Assembly: GCF_014174155.1 (NCBI RefSeq)
Contig: NZ_JABEQM010000008.1
Span: 1-64,000, forward strand
DNA: 64,000 nucleotides
Origin: Gluconacetobacter tumulisoli
GTDB taxonomy: Bacteria; Pseudomonadota; Alphaproteobacteria; Acetobacterales; Acetobacteraceae
Reading direction: 5' to 3'
Part shown: piece by piece, positions 32,524 to 40,819 of the stretch
Numbering within the stretch: position 1 is the stretch's first letter
Layout of the letters: each line of letters begins with the position of its first letter
The notes under the pieces: model-generated
Databases searched by the model: none
What the model was told of the DNA's origin: nothing
Seen by the model: the letters and a program-made list of their open reading frames with translations, nothing else
Program-made: the position numbers and the translations under genes

Positions 32524-34176
32524 ATGACCGCCCCGCACACCGGCCGCATCATCCCCTGGACGCGGCGGCGGCTGCTGCGCCACGGGGGGGCGCTCGCGGC
32601 GGCCTCGCTGGCTGCGGCCGCCCCGTTCGCGGCGGCGCGCGGCGCCGACCCGAAGCGGCCGATCATCGTGGGCCTGTCGCAGGAGCCGACGGTCTTCCAT
32701 CCCCTTCTGCCGCATATCGAGGTCGATGACGGGCTGCTGATGAATCTCTTCAGCGCGCTGTGGTTCATCGACGAGACGGGGATGCTGCAGCCCGACCTGG
32801 CCGTCACGGTGCCTTCGATGTCCAACGGGGGCATTTCCCCGGACGGGCGGGACTGGCGCGTCACGCTGCGCCCCGACGCGACCTGGCATGACGGCCAGCC
32901 GGTCACCGTGGCCGATATCCTCTTTACCCTGAACTGCCTGCGCGATCCGGCCTTCCCCGCGTTCAGCCGCACGGGCGTGGAACTGATCGACGACATCCGG
33001 CAGACCGGCCCGCATGAGCTGACGTGGCGGATGCGCGCGCCCTACGCCCCGCTGCCCGCCGTGCTGGCCAGCGTCATGATCGTTCCCGCGCATCGCCTGG
33101 CGCATGACGGGGACCGGCAGGCCTTTTCGACGGATCCCGTCGGGTCCGGGCCCTTCATGTGGGGCGGACGCATCCCGTCCGAGGAAATCCGGCTGGCCGC
33201 GAACCCGCGCTGGCATCTGGGCGTGCCCGGGGTCGACAGGGTCATCATCCGCTACATCCCCGATATCACCGTCATGTTCACGCAATTCGAAACCGGGGAA
33301 ATCGATTTTCTGGGCATGCAGGGCATTCCGCCGGACCGCTATGCGCAGGCGCGCGCACTGACCGGGCGCCGTCCGATCCGCGCGCCGCAGCCCTTCATCG
33401 AAGGCATGGCGTTCAACCTGGGCCGGCCGCAGTTCCAGGACCCGGCCGTGCGGACGGCGATCTACGAGGCGATCGACAAGGACACCATCCTGGAGACCAT
33501 CTGCGAGAATGTCGAACAGCCGACGGAATCCTTCCTGCCGCGCGAATCCGCCTATTTCGATGCCGCGCTGCCGCCCCACCGCTTCGACCCGCAGGCGGCG
33601 CGCGAGCGGCTGGACCGTGCCGGCTGGCGGCCCGGGCCCGACGGCGTGCGCCGGCGCGACGGCATCCGCCTGGAATTCACGAACGCGACGACCGCGGGCA
33701 ACCCCATCCGCGCCCAGATCCAGGAGGTGATCCAGGAATCGCTTCTGGATATCGGCATCGTCATGAGGATCGAGAACCGGCCCGCCGCCGTCATGTGGGG
33801 CGCGTACTGGACCCGGTCGCAGTTCGACAGCGCGCTGGTGTCGGTCGATTACATGACCGGATCGGACCCGGACGCATCGCCCTATTTCCAGTCCGATCGA
33901 TCCCCGGCCCGGGGCGGCGCGGGGCAGAATGTCTTCCAATATGCCAATCCGGAGGTGGATGCGCTGTTCGCGCGCGCCAACACCAGCTTCGATCACGCGA
34001 CCCGCGTCGCCGCGTTCGCGCGGATCCAGCAGTTGATCCGGCGGGACCTGCCGCTGCTGCCCTTCTACCAGGTGATGAACATCGAGGGCCTTGTCGACGG
34101 GCTGGACAATTACCGCAGCAACGTCAACGTGCGTTCCAACCTGTGGAATCTCGCGCGCTGGCGCTGGGCGTCGTGA
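32524..34176 (+). CDS. ABC importer substrate-binding protein (SBP_bac_5 family)
   Basis: Periplasmic binding protein of the peptide/nickel class, 550 residues, partner of the importer encoded just upstream. The N-terminus has a twin-arginine-like start WTRRRLLRH followed by a long hydrophobic stretch ending AAARGADP, so Tat or Sec export is possible. Family features: SPDGRDWRVTLRPDATWHDG and VTVADILFTLNCLRDP, YAPLPAVLASVMIVPAH, and the C-terminal block LPLLPFYQVMNIEGLV. The gene begins 7 bases after the FAD enzyme. It ends in a strong terminator hairpin, closing the operon. Confidence 0.93.
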   Translation: MTAPHTGRIIPWTRRRLLRHGGALAAASLAAAAPFAAARGADPKRPIIVGLSQEPTVFHPLLPHIEVDDGLLMNLFSALWFIDETGMLQPDLAVTVPSMSNGGISPDGRDWRVTLRPDATWHDGQPVTVADILFTLNCLRDPAFPAFSRTGVELIDDIRQTGPHELTWRMRAPYAPLPAVLASVMIVPAHRLAHDGDRQAFSTDPVGSGPFMWGGRIPSEEIRLAANPRWHLGVPGVDRVIIRYIPDITVMFTQFETGEIDFLGMQGIPPDRYAQARALTGRRPIRAPQPFIEGMAFNLGRPQFQDPAVRTAIYEAIDKDTILETICENVEQPTESFLPRESAYFDAALPPHRFDPQAARERLDRAGWRPGPDGVRRRDGIRLEFTNATTAGNPIRAQIQEVIQESLLDIGIVMRIENRPAAVMWGAYWTRSQFDSALVSVDYMTGSDPDASPYFQSDRSPARGGAGQNVFQYANPEVDALFARANTSFDHATRVAAFARIQQLIRRDLPLLPFYQVMNIEGLVDGLDNYRSNVNVRSNLWNLARWRWAS

Positions 34177-34205
34177 ACGGGGGCCGGAACGGCCGGCCCC
34201 CGTTC
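34175..34205. terminator. Strong bidirectional terminator hairpin
   Basis: GAACGGGGGCCGG (34175-34187) and CCGGCCCCCGTTC (34193-34205) are perfect 13-base complements with a 5-base loop. The hairpin starts inside the binding-protein stop codon and lies 22 bases from the stop of the convergent SDR gene, so it probably serves both. Confidence 0.75.
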
Positions 34206-34226
34206 AGCCCGTTCAACCGACCCGGT

Positions 34227-34919
34227 TCAATAGGAATCCTCTTCCGCGCAGCTGATGGCCAGTTCGGCCACGTTGGCGGTATTGGGCAGGTCGAGGACCG
34301 TTCCGACCAGCGCGGCGATATCCTCGGGCTGGGTCATGTTTTCCAGCGGCGTCGACGTCAGGGCCTGCGCCATGTCGGTGGCGACGAAGCCGGGGCACAG
34401 CGCGGTGGCGCGGATGCCGTCCGACCAGCCCGCCTTCTTGATGCTGTGCGTCAGCGCCACGGCCGCGTGCTTGGTCATGGCATAGGGTCCCGACACCGCG
34501 GACTTCACCCGTTTTCCCGACAGGGAGGCCACGATGACCACGCGCCCCGCGCCGCTTGCGACCAGGTGCGGCCATGCGGCCCGGACCAGGCGCACGGGAG
34601 AGCGCACGTTGACCGACAGCATGAGGTCGAGGTCGGCATCCGAAACCTCCAGGATCGAACCGGGAATCATGATGCCCGCATTGGCGATCACGGCATCGAT
34701 CCGGCCGAAGCGCGCATATGTGGCGTCGACCCAGGCCTGTTCCTGGTCCCGCAGCGCATCGAAGGGATGGACGAACAGATTGTCGTCCGGCGCCAGGCTG
34801 CCGACGTCGCGCAGGCCGGCGGACACCCCCCATCCCCGTTGCGCGAGCCCCCGCGCCAGCGCGGCGCCAATCCCGCGATTGGCGCCGGAGATCATGACGA
34901 TGCGACGTGCCTTGTCCAT
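34227..34919 (-). CDS. Short-chain dehydrogenase/reductase
   Basis: Classical SDR of 230 residues. Cofactor motif SGANRGIGAALARGL at the N-terminus, NAGI motif in DAVIANAGIMIPGS, catalytic Ser in VASLSGKRVKSAVSG and the YxxxK pair in PYAMTKHAAVAL. It should reduce or oxidise a carbonyl/alcohol with NAD(P)H. The ATG at 34919 is preferred over 34931 because GGAGG stands right before it. The gene is divergent from an MFS transporter; the gap between them carries a copy of the iclR-operator half-site, linking it to the cluster. Confidence 0.9.
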   Translation of the reverse strand: MDKARRIVMISGANRGIGAALARGLAQRGWGVSAGLRDVGSLAPDDNLFVHPFDALRDQEQAWVDATYARFGRIDAVIANAGIMIPGSILEVSDADLDLMLSVNVRSPVRLVRAAWPHLVASGAGRVVIVASLSGKRVKSAVSGPYAMTKHAAVALTHSIKKAGWSDGIRATALCPGFVATDMAQALTSTPLENMTQPEDIAALVGTVLDLPNTANVAELAISCAEEDSY

Positions 34920-34944
34920 TCCGGCCTCCATGTCCGATTCTGCT

Positions 34945-34956
34945 TTTCGACATCAT
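34945..34956. promoter_or_regulatory. Copy of the iclR-operator half-site
   Basis: TTTCGACATCAT is identical over 12 bases to 23623-23634 in the iclR/TonB-receptor gap. It lies in the 78-base divergent SDR/MFS promoter region. The second arm is not conserved here. Suggests shared control, but could be chance. Confidence 0.45.
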
Positions 34957-34997
34957 GATTTTGACAAGATGCACCGCAGGAAAGCACACTCCGTTCG

Positions 34998-36305
34998 ATG
35001 ATGGAACGTTTCGATACTCTTCCGCTCTCGCGCTTTCACTGGCGCATCCTGTTCGCGGGCGCGCTGGGGCTTCTGACGGATGGGTACGTCCTCGGCTCGG
35101 TCAGCGCCGCGCTGCCGGGCGTGCAGCAGGCGTTGCGGCTGGATGCGGCGGAAAGCGGCCTCGTCGCGGCGGCGCCGTTGCTGGGGCTGCTGCTGGGAAG
35201 CCTGTTCGCGGGCCGGATCATCGACAGCTTCGGCCGGCGCCGTCCCTTCGTGCTGGACATGCCGGTGTTCGCGGTCCTGGCGCTGGGCCATCTGTTCGTG
35301 CCGGGCCTGTCCGTGCTGGTCGGCCTGCGCTTCGCCATCGGCTGCCTGCTGGGCGTCGATTATGTCGCGACCAAGATCTATGTCGGGGAATTCATGCCGT
35401 CCCGGATGCGGGGGCGGATGATGAGCTGGCTCAGCGTCGCGTGGGTCGGCGGCTATTCGGGGGCGTTCGTCGCGGGGGTCGGGGTGCTCCATCTCGGCCT
35501 TGCGTCGCCATGGCGCGTCATTTTCGCCAGCGCGGCGATTCCGGCCGCGCTGGGCGCCGTCATCCGCCATGGATTGCCGGAATCATTCCTGTGGCTGATC
35601 GAACGCGGACGCCATGACGCGGCGCGCCGGGTCCTGAACGACCATCTGGGCATCCGCCATCTTCCCGGCGCGCATGCCCCGACGGCGGGTGCCGGACGGG
35701 CGTCGGACCTGCTGCGGGCGCCGCACCGGCGCCCCGCGCTGGGCATGTGGATTTTCTATGCCCTGCACAATGTTCCCTATCTCGTCCTGACGGCGTTCCT
35801 GCCCCATGTCCTGGCCGACGTGGGCATGTCGGACCCGTTCATGGCGGGGGTGGCCTACGACATGCTGCTTTTCGGCGGCTCCCTGCTGGGGCTGTGCATG
35901 GTGGATGCCCTGCCGCGCCGGGTCCTCGCCACGGCCAGCCTGTGCGGGGAGGGGCTGTGCCTGATCCTGGTCGCGGTCCTGCACCTTCCGCCGGCCGGCG
36001 CCGTCACCCTTCTCGCGCTGTTCGGACTTCTGCTGACGTCGGCGGACAGCCTGACCTATGTCTATCCGCCCGAAGCGTTTCCGACGCGGCTGCGCGCACT
36101 GGGCATCGGCATCACCGTCGCGTCGAGCCGGCTTGTCGCGGCGATCACTACCCAGATGTTTCCGGTCGTGGTGCAACGCTTCGGCACGGCGAGCTTCCTG
36201 TGCGCCATGGGAAGCGTTCTTCTGCTGGGCGCCGGGTTCAGCTATGCCCTGCTGCCCGAGACGCGATTTTCGAGCCTGTCCGGCCGGTCGCCGGCCCCGC
36301 GATAG
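34998..36305 (+). CDS. MFS transporter (sugar/aromatic-acid porter type)
   Basis: Major facilitator of 435 residues with 12 predicted helices. The loop 2-3 signature is GRIIDSFGRRRPF. The second-half region around YVYPPEAFPTRLRALGIGIT contains the PEAFPTRLRxxG block typical of the sugar-porter/organic-acid side of MFS. It probably imports a substrate or exports a product of the neighbouring oxidation cluster. It is divergent from the SDR gene. A second ATG three bases later is an equal start. A long hairpin follows the stop. Confidence 0.9.
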   Translation: MMERFDTLPLSRFHWRILFAGALGLLTDGYVLGSVSAALPGVQQALRLDAAESGLVAAAPLLGLLLGSLFAGRIIDSFGRRRPFVLDMPVFAVLALGHLFVPGLSVLVGLRFAIGCLLGVDYVATKIYVGEFMPSRMRGRMMSWLSVAWVGGYSGAFVAGVGVLHLGLASPWRVIFASAAIPAALGAVIRHGLPESFLWLIERGRHDAARRVLNDHLGIRHLPGAHAPTAGAGRASDLLRAPHRRPALGMWIFYALHNVPYLVLTAFLPHVLADVGMSDPFMAGVAYDMLLFGGSLLGLCMVDALPRRVLATASLCGEGLCLILVAVLHLPPAGAVTLLALFGLLLTSADSLTYVYPPEAFPTRLRALGIGITVASSRLVAAITTQMFPVVVQRFGTASFLCAMGSVLLLGAGFSYALLPETRFSSLSGRSPAPR

Positions 36306-36317
36306 AAATCCGCCCCC

Positions 36318-36357
36318 GGCGCTTCTCCCGGTGCGGGCGGCCGCACCGGGAAGCGCC
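36318..36357 (+). terminator. Long hairpin terminator after the MFS gene
   Basis: GGCGCTT(TC)CCCGGTGCGG-type left arm (36318-36336) pairs with CCGCACCGGGAAGCGCC (36341-36357) with a small bulge and a 4-base loop. It starts 12 bases past the stop and lies 14 bases from the stop of the convergent acidic-protein gene. Confidence 0.65.
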
Positions 36358-36371
36358 GTGGACGAGGGGCG

Positions 36372-36629
36372 TCAGAGGGTTTCGTCTTCCTCGTCCGCGT
36401 CTTCATCTTCGTCCTCGTCGTCCTCGAAAACGGGTTCGACCGTTATCGTGGCCGGGTCTTCGGCCCGAAGATCCCGCGCGGCCTGCTCGGCCTCGTCCTC
36501 GGTCTCGTACAGCCTGCCCTCGTCCGGATCGTCGCTCCAGCCGTTTTCCGGGTCCCAGAACTCGACCTCGTCATCGGCGACTTCCCGCACCACGAGAAAG
36601 CCGACGATCGCCTCGCCTTCGTCACACAT
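36372..36629 (-). CDS. Small acidic hypothetical protein
   Basis: An 85-residue, very acidic protein. It begins MCDEGEAIVGFLVVREVADD and ends in a run rich in Asp/Glu (EDDEDEDEDADEEDE). GGGGGA lies just before the ATG. The internal EFWDPENGWSDDP-type segment with two Trp residues suggests a folded core. No named family is recognised. It could bind basic proteins or metal, but nothing in the sequence decides this. Confidence 0.65.
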   Translation of the reverse strand: MCDEGEAIVGFLVVREVADDEVEFWDPENGWSDDPDEGRLYETEDEAEQAARDLRAEDPATITVEPVFEDDEDEDEDADEEDETL

Positions 36630-36743
36630 AGCGTCCCCCTTGCTTCTGGACGGAGGACGTATGGCGCATGGCCGGGAAAAAGGAAGAGGTCTTGACGAAA
36701 ATATGCGCCTTATCGCCGTCCGCCCGCATTTTCGAACAGGCTT

Positions 36744-38486
36744 TCACGCCGCGCCGGTTTCGGGCACCGCGAAGACGCACAGCCGTCCGAACCGTGCGGC
36801 AGCCGCCGGGTGCGGATCGGGCTGGGCGCATCCGTCGACGACGTAGGCGATGCCGTGCCGGGCGGCATAGCCCAGGCGTTCGGTCAGCGTATTCAGGGCC
36901 TTGATCTCGGTCAGGCGGGTCCGCCACGTCCAGTAATAGGCGGGCGCCCACATCACCGCCGCCCCGTACGGCGAGAACACCCAGGATTGCCGATGGGAAA
37001 AATAATTGAAGACGGAGCCGCCTTCGGCAAGCCTGTTCTGATCGGCGTCATTCCTGGCAAACAGGACCGTTCCGCGCGTGATGCCGGACGGGACGAGGAA
37101 CATGGCCTGCACGGGGGTCCGGGTCCGGGCCCATGATCCCAGGGCCTGCCAGTCGTTCCGCCAGTCGGCGACGGTCCCACTCCATTTCGCGGCATGATAG
37201 ATGCGCGCGCCGTTGAACAGGACCACCACCAGCAGAAGAGCCGGCCCCGCATAGATGTACCACGGCACGGGAGTGGACCATGGCACGGTCGCGCCCGGCC
37301 ACAGGCGCCGCGCCAGCAGCAGCAGCAGGGCCAGCGGCATCGCGACCTTGAACGTGCAGGACAGCACGATCAATGCGGGCGCCCCCAGGCCGCGATCGAC
37401 GCGATCGCGGGAGAAGCTCCATCGGGTCGCCAGGGCCGCGATCGCGATCGCGGCCAGCAGGTGGATCGTGCTGCCCGCGCGCAGCAGATGCAGGTCCAGC
37501 AGCATGCGGTCATGCGTGACATAGGGCAGCACGACGCCCGCGACCCAGACCGCGGCGGCGCCGCAGAGCGCCGGTGCCAGGAACGCGTCGGGCGCCCGCA
37601 GCATCTGCGCGGCCAGCAGCCCGCAGCAGAAGATGACCGCGAGCAGCCCGATTTCCCGCAGGGGGTTGCTCCAGATCAGGAAGTGGTACGGGAAGAACGA
37701 TTCCAGAAAGGCGATGTAATCGAAGCCGGGCGTGGGCCGGGTATAGGGATCGGCGAGGATATTGCGCGTCACGGGCGCGGCCAGGATCGCGAAGATCGCA
37801 AGGCCCGCCAGGGCCCGCACCAGGAATCCGCGCGGCGTCCAGCGCCCCTTCCGCCACTGTGCCACGATGATGAAGGCCAGCGGAACCGCCGTCCAGACGG
37901 CGACGAATGCGTTGAGGAAGAACGTCACGCCGTTCATGGCGAACGCGGTGGTCACCCGCCCGCGCGCCGCCCAGGCCAGCGCCAGCAGGGTCGTGCCGTT
38001 CGCGGCCTCGGAATGGGTGAAGCTGGTGATCAGCAGGCCGCCGACGCCCGCGTCCGAAAATCCGTTGAGGGTCGAGGACAGTGCGGCAAGCGCCGTGAAC
38101 ACCAGCCGTTCCCGATCGCCCTCGATCCCCAGCAGGGCCGCCCAGGCCAGCAGGCCGGCAAACAGTATCATCCTCGACAGAAGCTGGAAGATGAAGAGGA
38201 GCACATAGACTTCGGGACTATCCACGCGGCCGGAAAGCAGTTGCCAGAATCCGGACGCGTAATAGCGCAGGCTCTGGATGAACGGATCGTTTGCAAATTG
38301 CGGTTCGTTGTAGAGACCACCCAGGATCGGCAACTGATAGAAATTATTTTCCTCGCCGGCGGAATATCCCGACAGCATCAGGGAAAAAAGCGCGCCGAAC
38401 GATACGATGACGAAATCCATCCGCCAGTTCGCGACATGCTGCGCGCGCCCTGCCGCCGTACGCGGCATCAGAAGGGATTGGGTCAT
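36744..38486 (-). CDS. Large multi-pass membrane protein of unknown function
   Basis: Integral membrane protein of 580 residues with ~10-12 hydrophobic helices and a soluble C-terminal part holding FNYFSHRQSWVFSPYGAAVM and CAQPDPHPAAAARFGRLCVF. The early lumenal loop GYSAGEENNFYQLPILGGLY is polar and aromatic. The layout resembles GT-C glycosyltransferases and O-antigen-type membrane enzymes, but no family motif is secure. The ATG at 38486 is used because residues upstream of it (to 38825) are Arg-rich and overlie 15-bp tandem repeats. It is divergent from the GT87 gene, suggesting a glycan-related pair. Confidence 0.7.
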   Translation of the reverse strand: MTQSLLMPRTAAGRAQHVANWRMDFVIVSFGALFSLMLSGYSAGEENNFYQLPILGGLYNEPQFANDPFIQSLRYYASGFWQLLSGRVDSPEVYVLLFIFQLLSRMILFAGLLAWAALLGIEGDRERLVFTALAALSSTLNGFSDAGVGGLLITSFTHSEAANGTTLLALAWAARGRVTTAFAMNGVTFFLNAFVAVWTAVPLAFIIVAQWRKGRWTPRGFLVRALAGLAIFAILAAPVTRNILADPYTRPTPGFDYIAFLESFFPYHFLIWSNPLREIGLLAVIFCCGLLAAQMLRAPDAFLAPALCGAAAVWVAGVVLPYVTHDRMLLDLHLLRAGSTIHLLAAIAIAALATRWSFSRDRVDRGLGAPALIVLSCTFKVAMPLALLLLLARRLWPGATVPWSTPVPWYIYAGPALLLVVVLFNGARIYHAAKWSGTVADWRNDWQALGSWARTRTPVQAMFLVPSGITRGTVLFARNDADQNRLAEGGSVFNYFSHRQSWVFSPYGAAVMWAPAYYWTWRTRLTEIKALNTLTERLGYAARHGIAYVVDGCAQPDPHPAAAARFGRLCVFAVPETGAA

Positions 38487-39194
38487 GCCGGCACGCCACC
38501 GCGAGGGCGGGATCCGGATGGCATCCGGGCGGACACGGGACAGGAGGGCGGGGGACAGGAGGGCGCGGGACAGGAGGACCGGGCTTCTACAACGCTCTTC
38601 GCCGTGCGCACGACCGCCCTCCTCTGGATGACCGGGAAGCGAACATCCCCCGATTGAGAAAGTTTCATGTGGATCGCCGAAACGTGTCCGGGTCGGGCGA
38701 CGCGCCCGTGGGTTTCGTCCGGCCGCGGCGCCGGGGCAGCAGGACAAGGATCGGTCGTTCCGGACTGCGCCCGCGTAATATCTTGCGCTTCGCCGGAAAC
38801 CGGCGGGGCCGATCGGCATTGACACCCATTATTGCGGCCGATCGCGGCCTGGCCCGTCGCGCGAGGGCGAATTCTGCTGACCGGAGCCTGGGGCACGGCA
38901 TGGAATGGCGTGGCCTGCCGGACGATGCGAGGCGGAGGGAACAGCGGCCTGGAGGATATGGAAACGTCTGAGACGATCGCCTGAAGAATCCATGTCGCGG
39001 GATGCGGCGCGAGCGTCCGCGAAGAATATCGTTATTTTATCGGAATATTTCCATGACAGGCATGAAGATTTCGCGTTTCCGCAAGACGCCTCTGCGGATA
39101 TAGGGAACCAGTGACGGTATTATAAATATCATAAGAGATTATTTTAGATCATTTTGAATGACATACATATATCCTTGCCAAAAGGAAATGTGCC
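38487..39194. other. Divergent promoter region without a supported gene
   Basis: About 700 bases between two membrane-protein genes. It holds three 15-bp tandem repeats (38537-38581) near the left end and becomes AT-rich toward 39195 (e.g. GTATTATAAATATCATAAG), where the GT87 promoter is likely. Open frames here show no protein character. Confidence 0.5.
38537..38581. repeat. Three tandem 15-bp repeats
   Basis: The unit GGGACAGGAGGGCGN starts at 38537, 38552 and 38567; the third copy differs slightly (GGACC in place of GGGCG). They lie 50-95 bases upstream of the large membrane-protein start. Such short repeats can vary in copy number by slippage. Confidence 0.8.
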
Positions 39195-40472
39195 ATGGCA
39201 ATTATCATTCCACTTTCGTTTCTGGCAATCCTGTCGATATTCATCAATATATGGTTTCCGCTGTATTTCATAAAACCGCCCCTGTTCCTGGCCGATTTCC
39301 GCGACTGCTATTACGACGCCGCCGACGCCGTGCTGCATCATGGCCGGGAGGCACTGGTTCCGTTCCTGATGAACCGGAAATTCGTCAATCTTCCGATCGA
39401 TGTCTATCTGTTCGCGCCTTTTACATATCTTGGGCCCACGCTGGCCGAAATCGTATTCTGCACGCTGGGCGTCATGGCGATCGTCGCGTCGTTCCTGCTG
39501 CTGTCGAAAGGCTGCGACGCCAGGACGCGGACGATTCTGGCCCTGTTTTTCATATGCAACGGACCGCTGTGGTACAGCCTGTTCGACATGGGGAACACGA
39601 CGCATTTCATCCTTCTGCTGCTGATCCTGAGCCTTGGCCTGCTGCAACGGAAGAAGATGTATTCCACCGGACTGGTGATCGGATTCTGCGCCACCATCAA
39701 GCCGATGATCTCGATATTCCTGATCTACTTCCTCTGGAGGCGGAACTGGCGGGCCGCCGCGTCCTGCGCCGCGGTCGGCGCGGTCACGGCCCTGTCGTCC
39801 GTGGCCGTATTCGGCTGGCATATCACGCACGGATGGTATGAATGGTGCATCGTCCAGTACACCAAGCAGACAATCGGCGCGTTCAACAACCAGTCCATCA
39901 ATGCGTTCCTGCTGCGGCTTTCGACGGGATCGAAATATGTCTACGACTGGTACCTGCATGACCAGCCCTTCCCGATGCCCATCCTGTCGAAGATCCTGTC
40001 GGTTTCCCTGCTGGCGCTGGTCGTGTTCTCCAGCTTCGCATGGCGGGCCAGGAACGCCGGGCCCGCGGGGGCCAGGCATGACATGTCGGATGTATTCGAT
40101 TTTTCCCTGCTGATCGCGTTCTGCATCGTCACCAGCCCGGTTTCGTGGACGCATTACTATCTGCTGCTGCTGCTGCCGTGGAGCCTGTACATCGTCGGGC
40201 GGATGCCGCTGCCGGGCGGGGCGCTGACGGACAGGCTGGTGTGGTGCGGCATCGTCTTCACGTCGATGCCGGCCACCTATCCCTCCATCCTGGCCGGTCG
40301 CATCGGGTTCATCTGCACGCGCACGCTTGCCTCGATCTGGCTGATCGGCGCGTGCGTGTTCCTGCTGGCGCTGTTTCGCAGCAGCCTGCTGATGCCGTCC
40401 AAATGGCGCATGCCCAACGGCATCGGCACGCGGGAGACCGAGGACACAATGGCCGTCTCGGCCCGGTCCTGA
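39195..40472 (+). CDS. GT87-family membrane glycosyltransferase
   Basis: Polyprenyl-phosphate-dependent GT-C glycosyltransferase of the GT87 (DUF2029) class, 425 residues with ~10 transmembrane helices. After the first helix comes the catalytic-loop signature ADFRDCYYDAADAVLHHG with the acidic D-F-R-D element. Other family-like pieces are DVYLFAPFTYLGPTLA, CATIKPMISIFLIYFLWRRN and NNQSINAFLLRL. It should add a sugar to a lipid-linked or membrane acceptor on the periplasmic side. Codon use is less GC-biased than in neighbouring genes. The ATG at 39195 follows AAAGGA. Confidence 0.8.
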   Translation: MAIIIPLSFLAILSIFINIWFPLYFIKPPLFLADFRDCYYDAADAVLHHGREALVPFLMNRKFVNLPIDVYLFAPFTYLGPTLAEIVFCTLGVMAIVASFLLLSKGCDARTRTILALFFICNGPLWYSLFDMGNTTHFILLLLILSLGLLQRKKMYSTGLVIGFCATIKPMISIFLIYFLWRRNWRAAASCAAVGAVTALSSVAVFGWHITHGWYEWCIVQYTKQTIGAFNNQSINAFLLRLSTGSKYVYDWYLHDQPFPMPILSKILSVSLLALVVFSSFAWRARNAGPAGARHDMSDVFDFSLLIAFCIVTSPVSWTHYYLLLLLPWSLYIVGRMPLPGGALTDRLVWCGIVFTSMPATYPSILAGRIGFICTRTLASIWLIGACVFLLALFRSSLLMPSKWRMPNGIGTRETEDTMAVSARS

Positions 40473-40604
40473 CGTCGTGGAAGCGGCGTGGCGTGTGGGG
40501 CCGTGCGCCGACAGGCCGGACGATGTGCCGCGATCGTGACGTCGGGGGGTGCTGCATCGGGCGGGCGCCGGCACCATGTGCCCTTGCGTCACAAGGAGGG
40601 TGCC

Positions 40605-40790
40605 ATGTCATCCAAGGGCCATACCCACAAGCATACGCCGGGCCGGCACAAGCCCCCGCATTACGGCGCCGCGCATTACGCCAAGGTGCCGGGACGCGCG
40701 GGCAACGAGCGGATGCTGGACCTGCACGAGCCGCCTGCCGCCGCCGCTGCGGCCCCGACCGCAAAGGCGCGGGCCGCCAAGACCAAATAG
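40605..40790 (+). CDS. Small His-rich basic protein
   Basis: A 61-residue protein with an ideal AAGGAGGG ribosome site 4 bases before the ATG. The N-terminal half is rich in His and Lys (KGHTHKHTPGRHKPPHYGAA followed by HYAKVPGR). The C-terminal half is an Ala/Lys tail. The cluster of seven histidines could bind metal (Ni, Zn or Cu), but no family is recognised. It stands between the GT87 gene and the S33 hydrolase. Confidence 0.6.
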   Translation: MSSKGHTHKHTPGRHKPPHYGAAHYAKVPGRAGNERMLDLHEPPAAAAAAPTAKARAAKTK

Positions 40791-40819
40791 GTACCGGCCC
40801 GTCCAGGTACCGGCCCGTC
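40789..40819. repeat. Direct repeat of 15 bp at the end of two convergent genes
   Basis: AGGTACCGGCCCGTC occurs at 40789-40803 and again at 40805-40819, separated by one base. The first copy covers the stop of the His-rich gene, the second ends at the stop of the convergent hydrolase. It may be a recent local duplication. Confidence 0.7.

Noticed and set aside
38654-39114. Small genes in the membrane-protein gap
   Set aside because: Arg/Gly-rich short frames with poor starts; no family and different frames overlap.
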